Source: Roseivirga misakiensis (GTDB lineage Bacteria > Bacteroidota > Bacteroidia > Cytophagales > Cyclobacteriaceae). Taken from it: DNA of 64,000 bases. Below are positions 21,601-28,850 of this stretch, piece after piece. The translations under genes and the position numbers were made by a program. The notes beneath the pieces were generated by a model, which was given only the letters and a program-made list of their open reading frames with translations, was not told where the DNA came from and made no database searches. Positions within the stretch are counted from its first letter, which is position 1. Each line of letters starts with the position of its first letter. The stretch covers positions 744,001 through 808,000 of the forward strand of contig NZ_MDGQ01000005.1 of assembly GCF_001747105.1 (NCBI RefSeq), in the 5' to 3' direction.

Positions 21601-24600
21601 TGCCAGCAGGAGTTAATGGTTCAGCTGTAGACCAGGTAGGTACGCATGAAGTAACCCTGACAGCAGCCGATGTACCATTCGACCTGAAGACAGAGCAGAA
21701 ATTTACGATTACGGTAGTAGATGCTACGGCTCCTGTATTTACTTCAGCCAATACCACCGCGGTGCCTGAAAATAGTACTGATACCTTCTTTAGCCTGAAA
21801 GCCAGCGATACCAACAGCAAAGCCGTATTTACTTACAGCATTGTGGGAGGTGCTGATGCTGCACGCTTTAAGGTGACTACTGAAAACGGAGAAGGGAAAC
21901 TGGCAGCCGTAGCCGCCTTGAACTTTGAAGCACCCAACGATGCCAATCAAAACGGGGTTTACGAAATCACCGTAAGTGTGAGCGATGGAGTGAACAGCAC
22001 CAGCCAGGACCTGCTCATTACACTGGCCAATCGCAATGATGCCCCTGAAATCACCTCAGACCCAGTGACTGAAGTGAATGACAATGAAACCTATAATTAC
22101 CCATTCACCACAGCCGATGAAGATGGCGATAATGTAACGGTCAATGGTTCAGATATTCCCGATTGGCTCCAGCTCAACAATGAAGGAGGTGCTACAGTAA
22201 GCTCAATAGCCGGTGGCAGCGAAACTCCCGGAGCTGATGGTACCGGTACCGATGCCAGTATGTCTGTGATCTTAGACATGGTAACGCAAGACAATAATGA
22301 TTTCTACTTTAATGAATTCGGTGCTAGGTCAATTAGAAAATTCAATTTACAGGGTGAGGTAACCACACTGGCAGGAGATGAAAGTCAGCCTATAGGTGAT
22401 CAGGATGGAACGGGCAAAAACGCCAGATTTACCCAAATCAGTCACATCACTTTTGGACCCGATGGTAATTTGTATGTAAGTGATGATAACAAAATCAAAA
22501 AGATTACTCTGGCCGGAGAAGTTACGACTTATGCCGGTAGGGGCAGCAAACTAATCGATGAGACACAGAATCTCTCTGACCTCAAGTTTAGCGGATTGGG
22601 TGCCCTGGTGTTTGACAGTAAGGGGAATCTGTTTGCTGTTGAAGGTGGGTCCTTATTAGTGAAAATAGAGCCTGATGGAACGGTGAGCAAATTCGCAGGT
22701 GACACCGAGCAAGGATATCAGGATGGTGCTGGATTGAATGCCAGATTTAAATCCATCTGGAAGTTATTGATCGACAGTGAAGACAATATTTTTCTGACTG
22801 ATTTAGGTGATTACAGAGTGAGAAAAATCACTAATGGTGGGGAGGTCTCTACTGTGGCGGGTAGTGGCGTGCAGGGCTTTGAAGATGGCAGTAGCACTAC
22901 TGCACAATTCACTGGCCCAAGTGGTCTGGCACTCGATAGTGAGGGGAATCTCTTAATATCTGAGGGAGGAGGCATCTTTGGTGGAAGCAAGGTTGGCATA
23001 AGAAAAATTGACAAGGATGCGAATGTAACCACATCATTTATAAAGGATCAGAATCCAGGTAACGTAGGTCTGACCGATGGAGGTCTCAGCCAGGCAACTA
23101 TGAGTTTTTTCTACGATTTTGTCCTGGTAGGCAGCGATATCATCTTTGGAGATGCCAATAGAATCAGAAGAATCAGTGGAGACGTTAGTACTGCTGGTCT
23201 TACCGGTGATCCAACTGGAAAAGTGGGTACTTATAACATCAAGCTCACGCCTAATGATGGAACAGTAAATGGCGAGGTTCAGGAGTTTACCCTGACCGTA
23301 AAGGATGCCACTGCTCCAACCATTGCCGATATTGATGCCCTCAGTTTTGCAGAAAACAATACCAGCACTGTGGTAGATGTCAATGCGACTGACACCAATC
23401 CTAATGCGCAGATCACTTACAGCCTGGGTATTACTAAGGATGAAGCGACTTTTAATATCAATGCAAATACCGGAGTCATCAGTTTTGCAACAGCACCTGA
23501 CTTTGAATCACCGGCCGATGCCAATGGGGACAATACTTACTTGCTCGATGTGAAGGCCAGCGATGGCATTAACGAATCTACTGTGGCAGTACAGGTGACT
23601 GTGACTAATGTCAATGAATCACCCACAGACCTAACCATTGCGACGGCTTTTAATGAAAATGTGGTCAGTGGTCAAGGGCTCAGTACTATGGTTTCTACTG
23701 ATGAAGATGCAGCAGATACCTTCACTTACAGCCTAGTATCAGGTAATGGTGATACTGATAATACCAGTTTTGAGGTCAATGGGACTACGTTGAGTACCAA
23801 AGTAGATTTTGACTTTGAGAGTCAAGTGAGTTACAACATTCGACTTAGAACTACTGATGCTGGTGGACTTACTTTCGATAAAACCTTTGTACTCACGATC
23901 AACGACCTGAATGAAGCACCTACCGACATCGCACTGGACAATGCAGCCATTGATGAGAACAACGCGGTAGATGATGCGATCGGGAACCTGAGTTCCAAGG
24001 ACGAAGATGCCAGTGAGACGCATACCTATACCTTAGTAAGCGGAGAAGGTGATACTGACAATGCCAGCTTCGACATTGCAGATGGTGGCTTAGTAGCTAA
24101 GTCGATTTTCAACTTTGAAAGCAAAACCAGTTACTCAGTGAGAGTACGCACGACAGATAAAGGGGGACTGACCTTCGATAAGGTCTTCACCATCACCATC
24201 AATGATTTGAACGAGGCACCAACAGACATAGTCTTGGGGCTGTCTGCCATTGACGAAAACAATGCCATTAATGATCCAGTGACCTTGTTTGCTACTACAG
24301 ATGCGGATGCATCAGATACGCATACCTATAGTTTGGTGGCAGGAGAAGGAGATACTGACAATGCCAGTTTCGAAACACTAAATGGTGGCCTGCTTGCAAA
24401 GGAGGTTTTTGACTTCGAAACGAAATCTAGCTATTCCGTCAGGATCAAAACCACCGATGAAGCCGGATTGTCTTTCGAAAAGAGCGTCACCATTACAATC
24501 AACAACGTAGAAGAAGCTCCGACAGACATCACTTTGGACAATGCCAGCATTGCTGAAAACAATGCTGCAGATGCTGCCATAGGAAGCTTTACTACCACTG

Positions 24601-25382
24601 ATGATGACAATGGGGAGACCTTTACCTATAGCCTGGTGGCAGGAGACGGAGACGTTGACAATGATGACTTTACCATCACCGGAGCAGAATTGACCGTAAA
24701 TAGTGTACTTGATTTTGAGACGAAGAGCAGTTATATCATCAGGGTACGCAGTACCGATGGAGCTGGACTCACCTTTGAAAAAGTATTTACAATTTCGGTT
24801 ACCGATGTACCTGAACCGATCATCAGGGTAGTACACACAAATCCTGCGGAACCGGCTCCATTGGGCTTGACTTTTACTTTCGGTATGGAAGTATTTAATG
24901 ATGGAGATGGACCTTTAGAAATAAGCAACATTGCTTATCCAGATGGCTTTAGTGGTGCATCATCTATGTCGGAGATAGCGGCTGGGAATAGTGCTATACT
25001 TACCGTTTCATTTATCCCACAGGAAGTAAGGACTTACTCAGGTGATATCGTCTTAACCTATAATGGTGGCATGGAGAATGTGGCAGTATCAGCTCAAGGT
25101 GCCATCATCACGGCGTTGGAGAATAATCGGGTTGACCCGGCAAAGGTCACAATTTATCCAAACCCTACAGATAGAGAATTCACGATTGATTTAACTGAGT
25201 TCGATGGAAGACCTGTTGACCTGAAGATAGCTTCTCCATCGGGTGTTCAGATGATAGCCATCCAACAAATTAGGAAGTCCAGTTATACGATAGATGTAAG
25301 ATCGTATGCTCAGGGTATTTATATGATCGCCCTGTCTACTGCTGAACAAACCATTGTCAAAAAACTAATGATTAGACGTTAA
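12663..25382 (+). CDS. giant T9SS-secreted cadherin-repeat / NHL beta-propeller protein
   Basis: This is a 4239-residue surface or secreted protein. An N-terminal signal peptide (hydrophobic core ~24-38, cleavage near NAQ/N) leads into three ~100-residue cadherin-like repeats of one subtype and at least ten of another. The latter carry the hallmark pattern DND-PVITSNGGG, AENTTAVTTVTATDAD, DFE-P-D and VTVTDV, typical Ca2+-binding linker residues. Residues ~1520-3550 hold four large units, each an NHL-type beta-propeller inside an Ig-like domain, alternating with cadherin domains. Four further repeats (DIxLDNAAIDENNAxDDAIG type) follow, then an ASPM/Hydin-like Ig domain, and a type A T9SS sorting domain (YPNPTDREFTIDL... 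to KKLMIRR). The role is probably adhesion or cell-surface structure; the ligand is unknown. A small lipoprotein gene follows after 5 bp, suggesting an operon. Confidence 0.93.
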   Translation: MLFQSRTSRLASGHSRASTNSTFRNLLLILFVFIGATQLNAQNLSITSAATASFDENATGTVYTVEATSDQFSIFFSLGSGKDESFFSIEEISGELTFNNPPDFENAQDGNGDNVYEVEIIASDFFNSDESITLSITVNDVAEGGSALSITSGTTANFAENATGTVYTAEATSDQFSIFFSLGSGKDESFFSIEEISGLLTFNNPPDFEIAQDGNGDNVYEVEIIAADFTNPDASITVSITVTDVAENDNDPIITSNGGGATAAINVAENTTAVTTVTATDADAGSSITYAKSGTDAALFSLDTNTGVLIFTSAPDFEIPADDGGDNTYVVTVTASDGTRTDAQTITVTVTDVAENNSDPVITSDGGGATAAINVAENTTAVTTVTATDADAGSSITYSKSGTDAAFFTIGSGTGILTFTSAPDFESPADDGGDNTYVVTVTTSDGTRTDAQTITVTVTDVAENNSDPVITSNGGGATAAINVAENITAVTTVTATDADAGSSITFSKSGTDAAFFSLDANTGVLTFTSAPDFETPADDGANNTYVVSVTASDGTRTDAQTITVTVTAENDNDPIITSDGGGATAAINVAENTTAVTTVTATDADAGSSITFSKSGTDEAFFSLDANTGVLTFTSAPDFETPADDGRDNTYVVTVTASDGLRADAQTITVTVTDVSEVNPLSITSSTTTTFAENATGTVYTAEATSDQFSIFFSLGSGKDENLFSIEEISGLLTFNSSPNFENPQDGNTDNVYEVEIIASDFTNTDVSITLSITVTDVAENDNDPIITSNGGGATAAINVAENSTAVTTVTSTDADAGSSITYTKSGTDAALFSLDANTGVLTFTSAPDFEIPADDGADNTYVVTVTASDGSRTDAQTITVTVTDVQEADVTAPVFTSEIGALYNEGDLGTAYTATATDAGTVTFTLGNAKDEALFGIDNGGITFRTVPDFENPQDADQNNTYLLDVIATDDANNSSTKAIIIMVENINDNDPVITSNGAGATASVDVAENTTAVATVTATDADNLAALAFTITGGADQTLFEISSGALTFKSAPDFENPGDVGTDNMYEVIVTVSDTERTDSQTLTVTVTDTNDNAPVITSNGGGEVAFISIAENGTAVTTVTATDVDTNTSLSFSKAGTDGALFSINASTGVLTFISAPDFENPTYNGADNTYEVVVTVSDGTNSDTQNIAVTVTDVNDNSPVITSNGGGATAAINVPENSTAVTTVTATDADPTANLSYSKSGTDEALFSIDANTGVLTFITAPDFENPTDDGANNGYLVTVTVSDGNNTDTQDITVTVTDANDISPVISSNGGGATAAISVAENSTAVTTVTATDVDRNTSLSFSKSGTDADLFTIDANTGVLTFTAAPDFEAPTDNGADNSYELNVIASDGINTGLQAVTVTVTGLDDTSPVITSGTTATAPENSSGTAIYTITATDVDTDDSQLQFTVLGADADKFEVFETNKVRIKSPLDFEKKESAAGSNTFSIFIVAEDGINSFVAQEVTISLTDVNEAPGFVPSPSFTIDVNDNEPFELNVVTEDPDAGDQVKVSYLNRPDWTRVTEGIEEGVGAFGSGADNVSAIDFNSKGEYVYFSNFIGLREIGNIFGGLRDDITTTSFTITKVGTTGSQTINGLEASMFDQNGQVVSQDDVSFDRIKWGASPLFLGNEYSHFYDDIYRDVVYTENDEVFIIDANTIRKLDFTTERMTLFAGASGKVFLKEAPSGDVTGSLLDARFDNLNSIVSDKAGNLYVSDRGNKKIKKIDVSSGQVTNFGAAGTFTDPTRMAIDANDNLFVLDGFTIKKITPNGTVSDFIGNGTESYAANNTSIGKVVDMHFDKDNSLWIMEDDTETEGLETRTGNNRIIRKIDVNGTSTVIIKNEIEDINQHIPQRGKFDETSLGRLAAITYNSNADRMVYSENSVQLISNAPVNNSHALNQIVISRPESISASPTIPVGTYTVTARAEDLGGLTKDQVYTVNVLDKTAPVINSAAKRSFRENTTGEVYAVTVEASNNPSETLTYAFAGGVDDFRFSISASTGKILLQSPKDFENPDDQGADRTYDLKVQAVDNAGNASAIKDIRLILTNKNENPEFTSDPDPEYLTVKDTETYSYPFTTTDIDGDKVTVTGTNLPDWLKIEKENNGEATRFARLPSIFGIHLRQDSKGNLWTMSRKWLSKISPNGDVDQIFTLGSNTRILVEGVTLTIRDIYAFAINSRDEVHLFALAFQGNTSVAALVILRLDQNNQWIHVAGALNTTTTEEKDGNPKETSITAGFGGLTGMVFDTQDQLYFTSRNSIRKIANNQVTTVAGQLNAPPGINPSTDGDAASAFVSPNALAVAQDGTVYFSEVFQEKVRKVSPQGVVSTLLTTDDGMRLPFGLFLFEEQQLYIAGRGSGFFAISETTSVNKYSLVDNSLTKVFSSASFSQNHDIESTNLNDAEFSNITELIVLSEDEFIILDSDVIRKINGKTNPDRVTGNAIGKAGTYDIRLQASDGLGGLAEQRYTLTVEDVTAPEINPGAFRFEENFIGEIPFQLTGSDNVTEAENLRFNTFSVGGDNQFFEVSTDGKISVKTAQNKEAPSDVNQDGIYELLVSVQDEADNWGFALITLELSNKNEAPAFTTEPSAESLIVKDNETFTYAYQTTDPEEDPVTVNGTLPAWLSLQKGSTGALEEIHSGINTMFQKGDFGFDGNYYSIPGFWGNRVFQTTSDGTSSPFATDGSGVYGWIDGDKSAAQFSILFDIRATPDRKALILSDYNRAFRKIDLVTNQVSTLFQWSDPQRPNYVNLTGNADDWVSNFRIKENGNLVFSIGPALTDIYETTPSGQVVNITQGVFSSGSGIFLPFNDGSYYAVDYPSGPDRSRSVVRWQNGVPSALAILPANFDLNDWIIDGTDVLIAGEDLTNERNIILRLTADGTLSTEHDWRLDYQGLNMGSLEDAKTESASPRRFMRDQNGTLVVSNYPASVQNTNSRILRIDGTNVPAGVNGSAVDQVGTHEVTLTAADVPFDLKTEQKFTITVVDATAPVFTSANTTAVPENSTDTFFSLKASDTNSKAVFTYSIVGGADAARFKVTTENGEGKLAAVAALNFEAPNDANQNGVYEITVSVSDGVNSTSQDLLITLANRNDAPEITSDPVTEVNDNETYNYPFTTADEDGDNVTVNGSDIPDWLQLNNEGGATVSSIAGGSETPGADGTGTDASMSVILDMVTQDNNDFYFNEFGARSIRKFNLQGEVTTLAGDESQPIGDQDGTGKNARFTQISHITFGPDGNLYVSDDNKIKKITLAGEVTTYAGRGSKLIDETQNLSDLKFSGLGALVFDSKGNLFAVEGGSLLVKIEPDGTVSKFAGDTEQGYQDGAGLNARFKSIWKLLIDSEDNIFLTDLGDYRVRKITNGGEVSTVAGSGVQGFEDGSSTTAQFTGPSGLALDSEGNLLISEGGGIFGGSKVGIRKIDKDANVTTSFIKDQNPGNVGLTDGGLSQATMSFFYDFVLVGSDIIFGDANRIRRISGDVSTAGLTGDPTGKVGTYNIKLTPNDGTVNGEVQEFTLTVKDATAPTIADIDALSFAENNTSTVVDVNATDTNPNAQITYSLGITKDEATFNINANTGVISFATAPDFESPADANGDNTYLLDVKASDGINESTVAVQVTVTNVNESPTDLTIATAFNENVVSGQGLSTMVSTDEDAADTFTYSLVSGNGDTDNTSFEVNGTTLSTKVDFDFESQVSYNIRLRTTDAGGLTFDKTFVLTINDLNEAPTDIALDNAAIDENNAVDDAIGNLSSKDEDASETHTYTLVSGEGDTDNASFDIADGGLVAKSIFNFESKTSYSVRVRTTDKGGLTFDKVFTITINDLNEAPTDIVLGLSAIDENNAINDPVTLFATTDADASDTHTYSLVAGEGDTDNASFETLNGGLLAKEVFDFETKSSYSVRIKTTDEAGLSFEKSVTITINNVEEAPTDITLDNASIAENNAADAAIGSFTTTDDDNGETFTYSLVAGDGDVDNDDFTITGAELTVNSVLDFETKSSYIIRVRSTDGAGLTFEKVFTISVTDVPEPIIRVVHTNPAEPAPLGLTFTFGMEVFNDGDGPLEISNIAYPDGFSGASSMSEIAAGNSAILTVSFIPQEVRTYSGDIVLTYNGGMENVAVSAQGAIITALENNRVDPAKVTIYPNPTDREFTIDLTEFDGRPVDLKIASPSGVQMIAIQQIRKSSYTIDVRSYAQGIYMIALSTAEQTIVKKLMIRR
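13399..16905 (+). repeat. tandem cadherin-domain coding repeats, ~315-324 bp period
   Basis: The DNA encoding the cadherin array is itself highly repetitive: blocks beginning near 13405, 13729, 14053, 14371 and 15003 share long near-identical stretches (GGAGGxGGAGCTACxGCTGC, GCTGATGCAGG-type), with more diverged copies at about 15634, 15951, 16266 and 16582. Three copies of a second repeat subtype (FDENATGTVYT... with SIFFSLGSGKDE) occur at 12795, 13105 and 14704; the third interrupts the array. This points to recent duplication and shuffling. Confidence 0.85.
17222..23310 (+). other. four Ig-like domains each interrupted by an NHL beta-propeller
   Basis: Within the giant protein, four units (nt ~17222-18620, 18939-20200, 20511-21730, 22046-23310) have the same plan. 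Each starts with a strand pair ending in DWTRV, DWLKI, AWLSL or DWLQL, followed by 300-380 residues of propeller with blades such as GNLYVSDRGNKKIKKI and GEVTTYAGRG. Each then resumes with a shared strand pattern (VGTYTVTARAED, AGTYDIRLQASD, VGTHEVTLTAAD, VGTYNIKLTPND) and ends in a TAP linker. An ordinary Ig/dystroglycan-type domain has only a short loop here. The nested reading is inference from the repeated boundary pattern. Confidence 0.7.
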
Positions 25383-25387
25383 ACGAA

Positions 25388-25822
25388 ATGAAAATAGCCA
25401 AACGATATCTACTCCTTCTTTTTATCTCATGCTTATATCTTAGCTGTGGAAATGATGATGCGCCACCAAATGCACAAGAACTGGCTTTTGAGCGCTTAGC
25501 AGGTACCTGGGACCTGGCCAATGGTGGCAGTATCATCATTGATGGTGAAGATGCCTCTCTTAATTACCCGAATTTTGGACTCTCTTTCACGGATGGAGGT
25601 TACAATACTATGAATGCCGGAGAGCTGTTCAGTGCTTCTGGAACTTGGGAATGGGCTAATGAAGAGGCAGGTGAAATAACTTTGGATAGATTGCGTACAA
25701 TCATAATTAATGATTTGACAGAAACCAATTTCCAGTTTTCATTTACATTTACTGGTTCGGGAGGTGAAGCTAACCTTATAGATGGTATATCCGGCAATTA
25801 TGTAATCACTGTTAAGAAGTAG
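25388..25822 (+). CDS. small lipoprotein, lipocalin-like, co-transcribed with the giant protein
   Basis: This is a 144-residue protein with a lipoprotein signal (hydrophobic core then LYLS-C at about residue 20, followed by GNDDA, the acidic/Asn stretch typical of Bacteroidota surface-exported lipoproteins). The mature part (LAGTWDLANGGSI... SGTWEWANEEAGEITLDR... GISGNYVITV) alternates strand and turn like small lipocalin-type barrels. It starts 5 bp after the giant gene's stop, so it is almost certainly in the same transcript and may help secretion, anchoring or folding of the giant protein. That role is inference; no family was firmly recognised. Confidence 0.7.
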   Translation: MKIAKRYLLLLFISCLYLSCGNDDAPPNAQELAFERLAGTWDLANGGSIIIDGEDASLNYPNFGLSFTDGGYNTMNAGELFSASGTWEWANEEAGEITLDRLRTIIINDLTETNFQFSFTFTGSGGEANLIDGISGNYVITVKK

Positions 25823-26097
25823 GAAGTCAAAGAATTCGCAGATAGCTCACTGTATCTTTGGTACGCTAATGGTTCTATGGCTTTGGAAGTTGTTTAATCA
25901 AACGTACTGAGTAAATGGTCAATATATCACCCACCAATAAAACTCTGAATACTACCCATAACTCCTATGCTATTTGTTTTGCACACGTAACGTGTTAAAA
26001 CTGACATATAACTCATAAGAGCTTAACATACACTTGTAATATATTTTTTTACTGAGGCTGAATGTGTTATGTTTAGCTAATTCGGATCAACCAAAGC

Positions 26098-28206
26098 ATG
26101 AACAAGTTTATAGGAGAGTTAAAACGGCGTAATGTAATTAAAGCGACTATCTCTTATGTAGTTTTCGCATACGCTTTGCTCCAAATTATTGCTTTACTGG
26201 TTACGATTTTGGAACTAGGTAATGGTGTCTCTAAAGTTGCTCTGATTGTCCTGATTATTGCCTTACCCTTTTGGATCGTCTTCGCCTATATCTACGAATG
26301 GACACCCACGGGATTTAAAAAAACCGATAATATCTCTGAAGATAAGAGTATCTATGAGGCGACCAGTAAAAAGTTAAATCATTATATCATTGGTGGACTC
26401 GTATTGTTGATCTTACTGTTGGTAGTCGATCGAGTTTATGATTTTACGGGCGACATGATCAAAACCTCTGCTAAAACTCAAGTCATTGCCGTCTTGCCAT
26501 TTTCTGATGAAAGTGAATCAGAGGAGGATGATTTTTTCAGTACCGGTATCTACAAGGAAATTGTTTCTCGATTGTCAAATGTCAAGGATTTCCGGATCAT
26601 TGCCCGTTCGGCCATGGAGACTTATAAAGGCTTCGAGGGAGACCTCAGTACAATTGGGAAAAGATTCGATGCCAATTATATCCTGCAAGCCTCGGTAAGG
26701 CGGAACAAAGACAAAGTACGACTCACGGCTTCTCTGGTGAATGCCAAGAATAACCAAACAGAATGGTCAAATATCTATGATGGTGAGTTGGCCGATGTCT
26801 TCGACCTACAAACCGATATGGCGACCAAAATTGCGCAACAACTTCAAGCCAATCTAAGCCAAGAAGAGAAAGACGAGCTAAATGCGAAACCTACGGATAA
26901 CTTAAAGGCCTATGAAGATTACCTGCTCGGTAGACATGTGGTGACACGACCCAATGCAGGCTTTGAAGAGTACAATGAAGGTGTACGAATTCTGGAGCGA
27001 GCCGTAGCAGCTGACCCCAAATTTGCATCAGCCTGGAATTTGATTGTTGAAATTCAAAGCGTACGCTATGACTTACTTAAGAACGATCCAAACAATAAAG
27101 AAGCGGCCGAAGAAGCCAAGCAAGCAACCTACGATGCTTTTGAAAAAGCGAATGCTTTAGCCCCAAATGATCCGGCCGTACTGGCATCCAAAGCTTTTAT
27201 CCTAAAGAATATTGAACAAGACCCTTTAGGTGCCCTATCCGCATTTGAGAAGACAATAGAGCAAAACCCAAGTGATTACAACTCTTTAAAAGAGGCCGCT
27301 TTCCTCTACACTATGTTTGATCAACCCTTAAAATCTAAAGCTGCTTTAGAAAAGGCCTTTGCGCTGACACAGGACAATGGATATATCAGCTTCCAGCTCA
27401 CCTTTGCCTATGAGATTATGGGCGATTACGATAAGATGGTACCTGTTTTAGAAAAGCTTGCTAAGTATTATCCTGAAGAGAAGCATTATGCTGTAGAAGC
27501 TAAATACTATCAGTTCCTAAGCGATGGTAAGATCTCTTCTTTTAACGATTTTAAAGCAACCATCGAGAACACCACTACCGAGTTTCCTTGGGATGAAAGG
27601 GCGGTAAAAAATAAGGCCATGGTGGTGGCCATGTTCGATAATAAGTTTGAAGATTATCATAATAAGTGGCATGGTCATATGGCAGCGCATACCGTAGACC
27701 ACAATGGCTGGGTCTGCCCATTAGTAGCCAACGATAACCTCAATGAGGCTAGATTGGTATTGACCATGGGTAGTAAGCAAATGGGACAACAAATACTACA
27801 GCAAGTAGAAGACATTGTGCTCAGACCCATTAACCTTTATTCTGTTTGTACTTTTAATCCCGATGTATATCTACCCAAACTTGATTACTTAAGAGGCGAT
27901 GAGGCCAAGGCCAAGCAAAAGCTAGATGAAGTTGCTTTAACCGTCATCCAGAATAAGAGTTTCCCAACTGGTGCAGTAGAAAGAGCCGTTTTAGTACAGG
28001 CTGCAGATATGATTGCCCCAGAAAAAGCCTATAGCCTTTACAAGCAAGTAACAGACAATACGATCTCCTTTGTGAGTTTTGAAAGCGTTTGTGCCGATCC
28101 ATGGACTTTTCCTAACTTGATTAAAGACCCACGCTTTCAAGAAGAAATCAAAGCCGATGGCCGATTTGTAGACTTCCTGGACTCTTTTGGGCTGTTGCTA
28201 AAATAG
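26098..28206 (+). CDS. membrane TolB-like/FlgO-type domain and TPR protein
   Basis: This is a 702-residue protein starting with the KRRNVIKATISYVVFAYALLQ signature found in many Bacteroidota and proteobacterial TPR regulators. There are three membrane helices (~16-38, 44-64, 97-113), then a TolB-like domain (IAVLPFSDES... at ~130 to ~250; contains YILQASVRR and EWSNIYDGELADVFDLQTDMA), then TPR repeats to the C-terminus. It shares the TolB-TPR core with the proteins at 4372-6972 and 38402-40153 but lacks both a DNA-binding and a cyclase domain. Such stand-alone versions may act as sensors or scaffolds; the function is not known. It is the last gene before the first tRNA-Met remnant. Confidence 0.8.
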   Translation: MNKFIGELKRRNVIKATISYVVFAYALLQIIALLVTILELGNGVSKVALIVLIIALPFWIVFAYIYEWTPTGFKKTDNISEDKSIYEATSKKLNHYIIGGLVLLILLLVVDRVYDFTGDMIKTSAKTQVIAVLPFSDESESEEDDFFSTGIYKEIVSRLSNVKDFRIIARSAMETYKGFEGDLSTIGKRFDANYILQASVRRNKDKVRLTASLVNAKNNQTEWSNIYDGELADVFDLQTDMATKIAQQLQANLSQEEKDELNAKPTDNLKAYEDYLLGRHVVTRPNAGFEEYNEGVRILERAVAADPKFASAWNLIVEIQSVRYDLLKNDPNNKEAAEEAKQATYDAFEKANALAPNDPAVLASKAFILKNIEQDPLGALSAFEKTIEQNPSDYNSLKEAAFLYTMFDQPLKSKAALEKAFALTQDNGYISFQLTFAYEIMGDYDKMVPVLEKLAKYYPEEKHYAVEAKYYQFLSDGKISSFNDFKATIENTTTEFPWDERAVKNKAMVVAMFDNKFEDYHNKWHGHMAAHTVDHNGWVCPLVANDNLNEARLVLTMGSKQMGQQILQQVEDIVLRPINLYSVCTFNPDVYLPKLDYLRGDEAKAKQKLDEVALTVIQNKSFPTGAVERAVLVQAADMIAPEKAYSLYKQVTDNTISFVSFESVCADPWTFPNLIKDPRFQEEIKADGRFVDFLDSFGLLLK

Positions 28207-28340
28207 AGTTTATTCCTAAGCCGCATCAAAACATCTGTTTACTGAAGTTTTAGAATGAAGCTTAGGGTTGCCTTATTCGCAAGGAGGAGATTTCTCGAAA
28301 ACAGCAATCACAGGCCGTATAGGCTCTTCAAAATTTCAGA

Positions 28341-28440
28341 AAAACGTGCAAGTAAGGCATAAAATAAGACAGTTACTTTAGTAACTGTCTTATTTTGAGG
28401 TGGGCCCACCTGGGCTTGAACCAGGGACTTTCTGATTGTG
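28341..28440 (-). repeat. tRNA-Met 3'-half plus terminator remnant (copy B), att-like
   Basis: Reading on the minus strand: anticodon-loop edge, T-arm and acceptor 3' strand of tRNA-Met (AAAGTCCCTGGTTCAAGC..., one change in the T-loop), then the same 9-bp terminator hairpin (GACAGTTAC/GTAACTGTC) and a CTTGCACGTTTT block. Similarity to the intact gene stops at the anticodon, so it is a fragment. It is near-identical to copy D at 32984-33077, which brackets a 4.6 kb segment. Confidence 0.75.
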
Positions 28441-28623
28441 AGGGAGACAGAATTTTTCAATTCGAGGGAGCGACATTGACAAGCTTTGATCATTTCAAGA
28501 AAAATTTCTTGAAGTCTATCCGGTCATTTAGAAGACAGCACTTTTGTTGAAGAGGTTGGTTCCAAATAGCCTAGTGCTTATATTATCCAACATAAATATT
28601 AAACTTAACGCGCTATCAAAACC

Positions 28624-28710
28624 ATGAAATTTTTACTATCTCTATTTGTTATCCTTCTTTTTTGCTATTCCACTTTTGCACGGACTGATTCTGAAGAGAT
28701 TCGTGTATAG
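28624..28710 (+). pseudogene. 28-codon signal-peptide-only ORF, probable gene remnant
   Basis: An ATG at 28624 opens a short frame that encodes an almost perfect signal peptide (MKFLLSLFVILLF..., ending STFA) plus nine residues before a TAG at 28708. No continuation is seen in other frames. It is best read as the 5' stump of a deleted secreted-protein gene next to the recombination scar, though a tiny secreted peptide cannot be excluded. Confidence 0.35.
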
Positions 28711-28850
28711 GACTTTTCATCTTTATCTTTTAGCAGCTCAACTGGCATGAGCTTTTAACTTGTATTTCTAAGACAGATTTAAGTTTTCAATTGGCACATC
28801 TATTGCTAATTAGAGCAGATACCCAACAACAAAATAAAAGAATCAATTTT

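Noticed and set aside
12773-24931. Many long reverse-strand open frames opposite the giant gene (for example 15548-16108 and 24378-24836)
   Set aside because: They follow the period of the cadherin repeats and mirror its Asp/Thr/Val-rich codon pattern; their products are low-complexity Val/Thr/Ser sequences with no start signals.
28308-28493. Short minus-strand frames through the tRNA remnants (also 32858-33145, 44851-45036, 48709-48951)
   Set aside because: They translate tRNA and terminator sequence (PGSSPGGP-like) and are the usual spurious ORFs over tRNA 3' ends.
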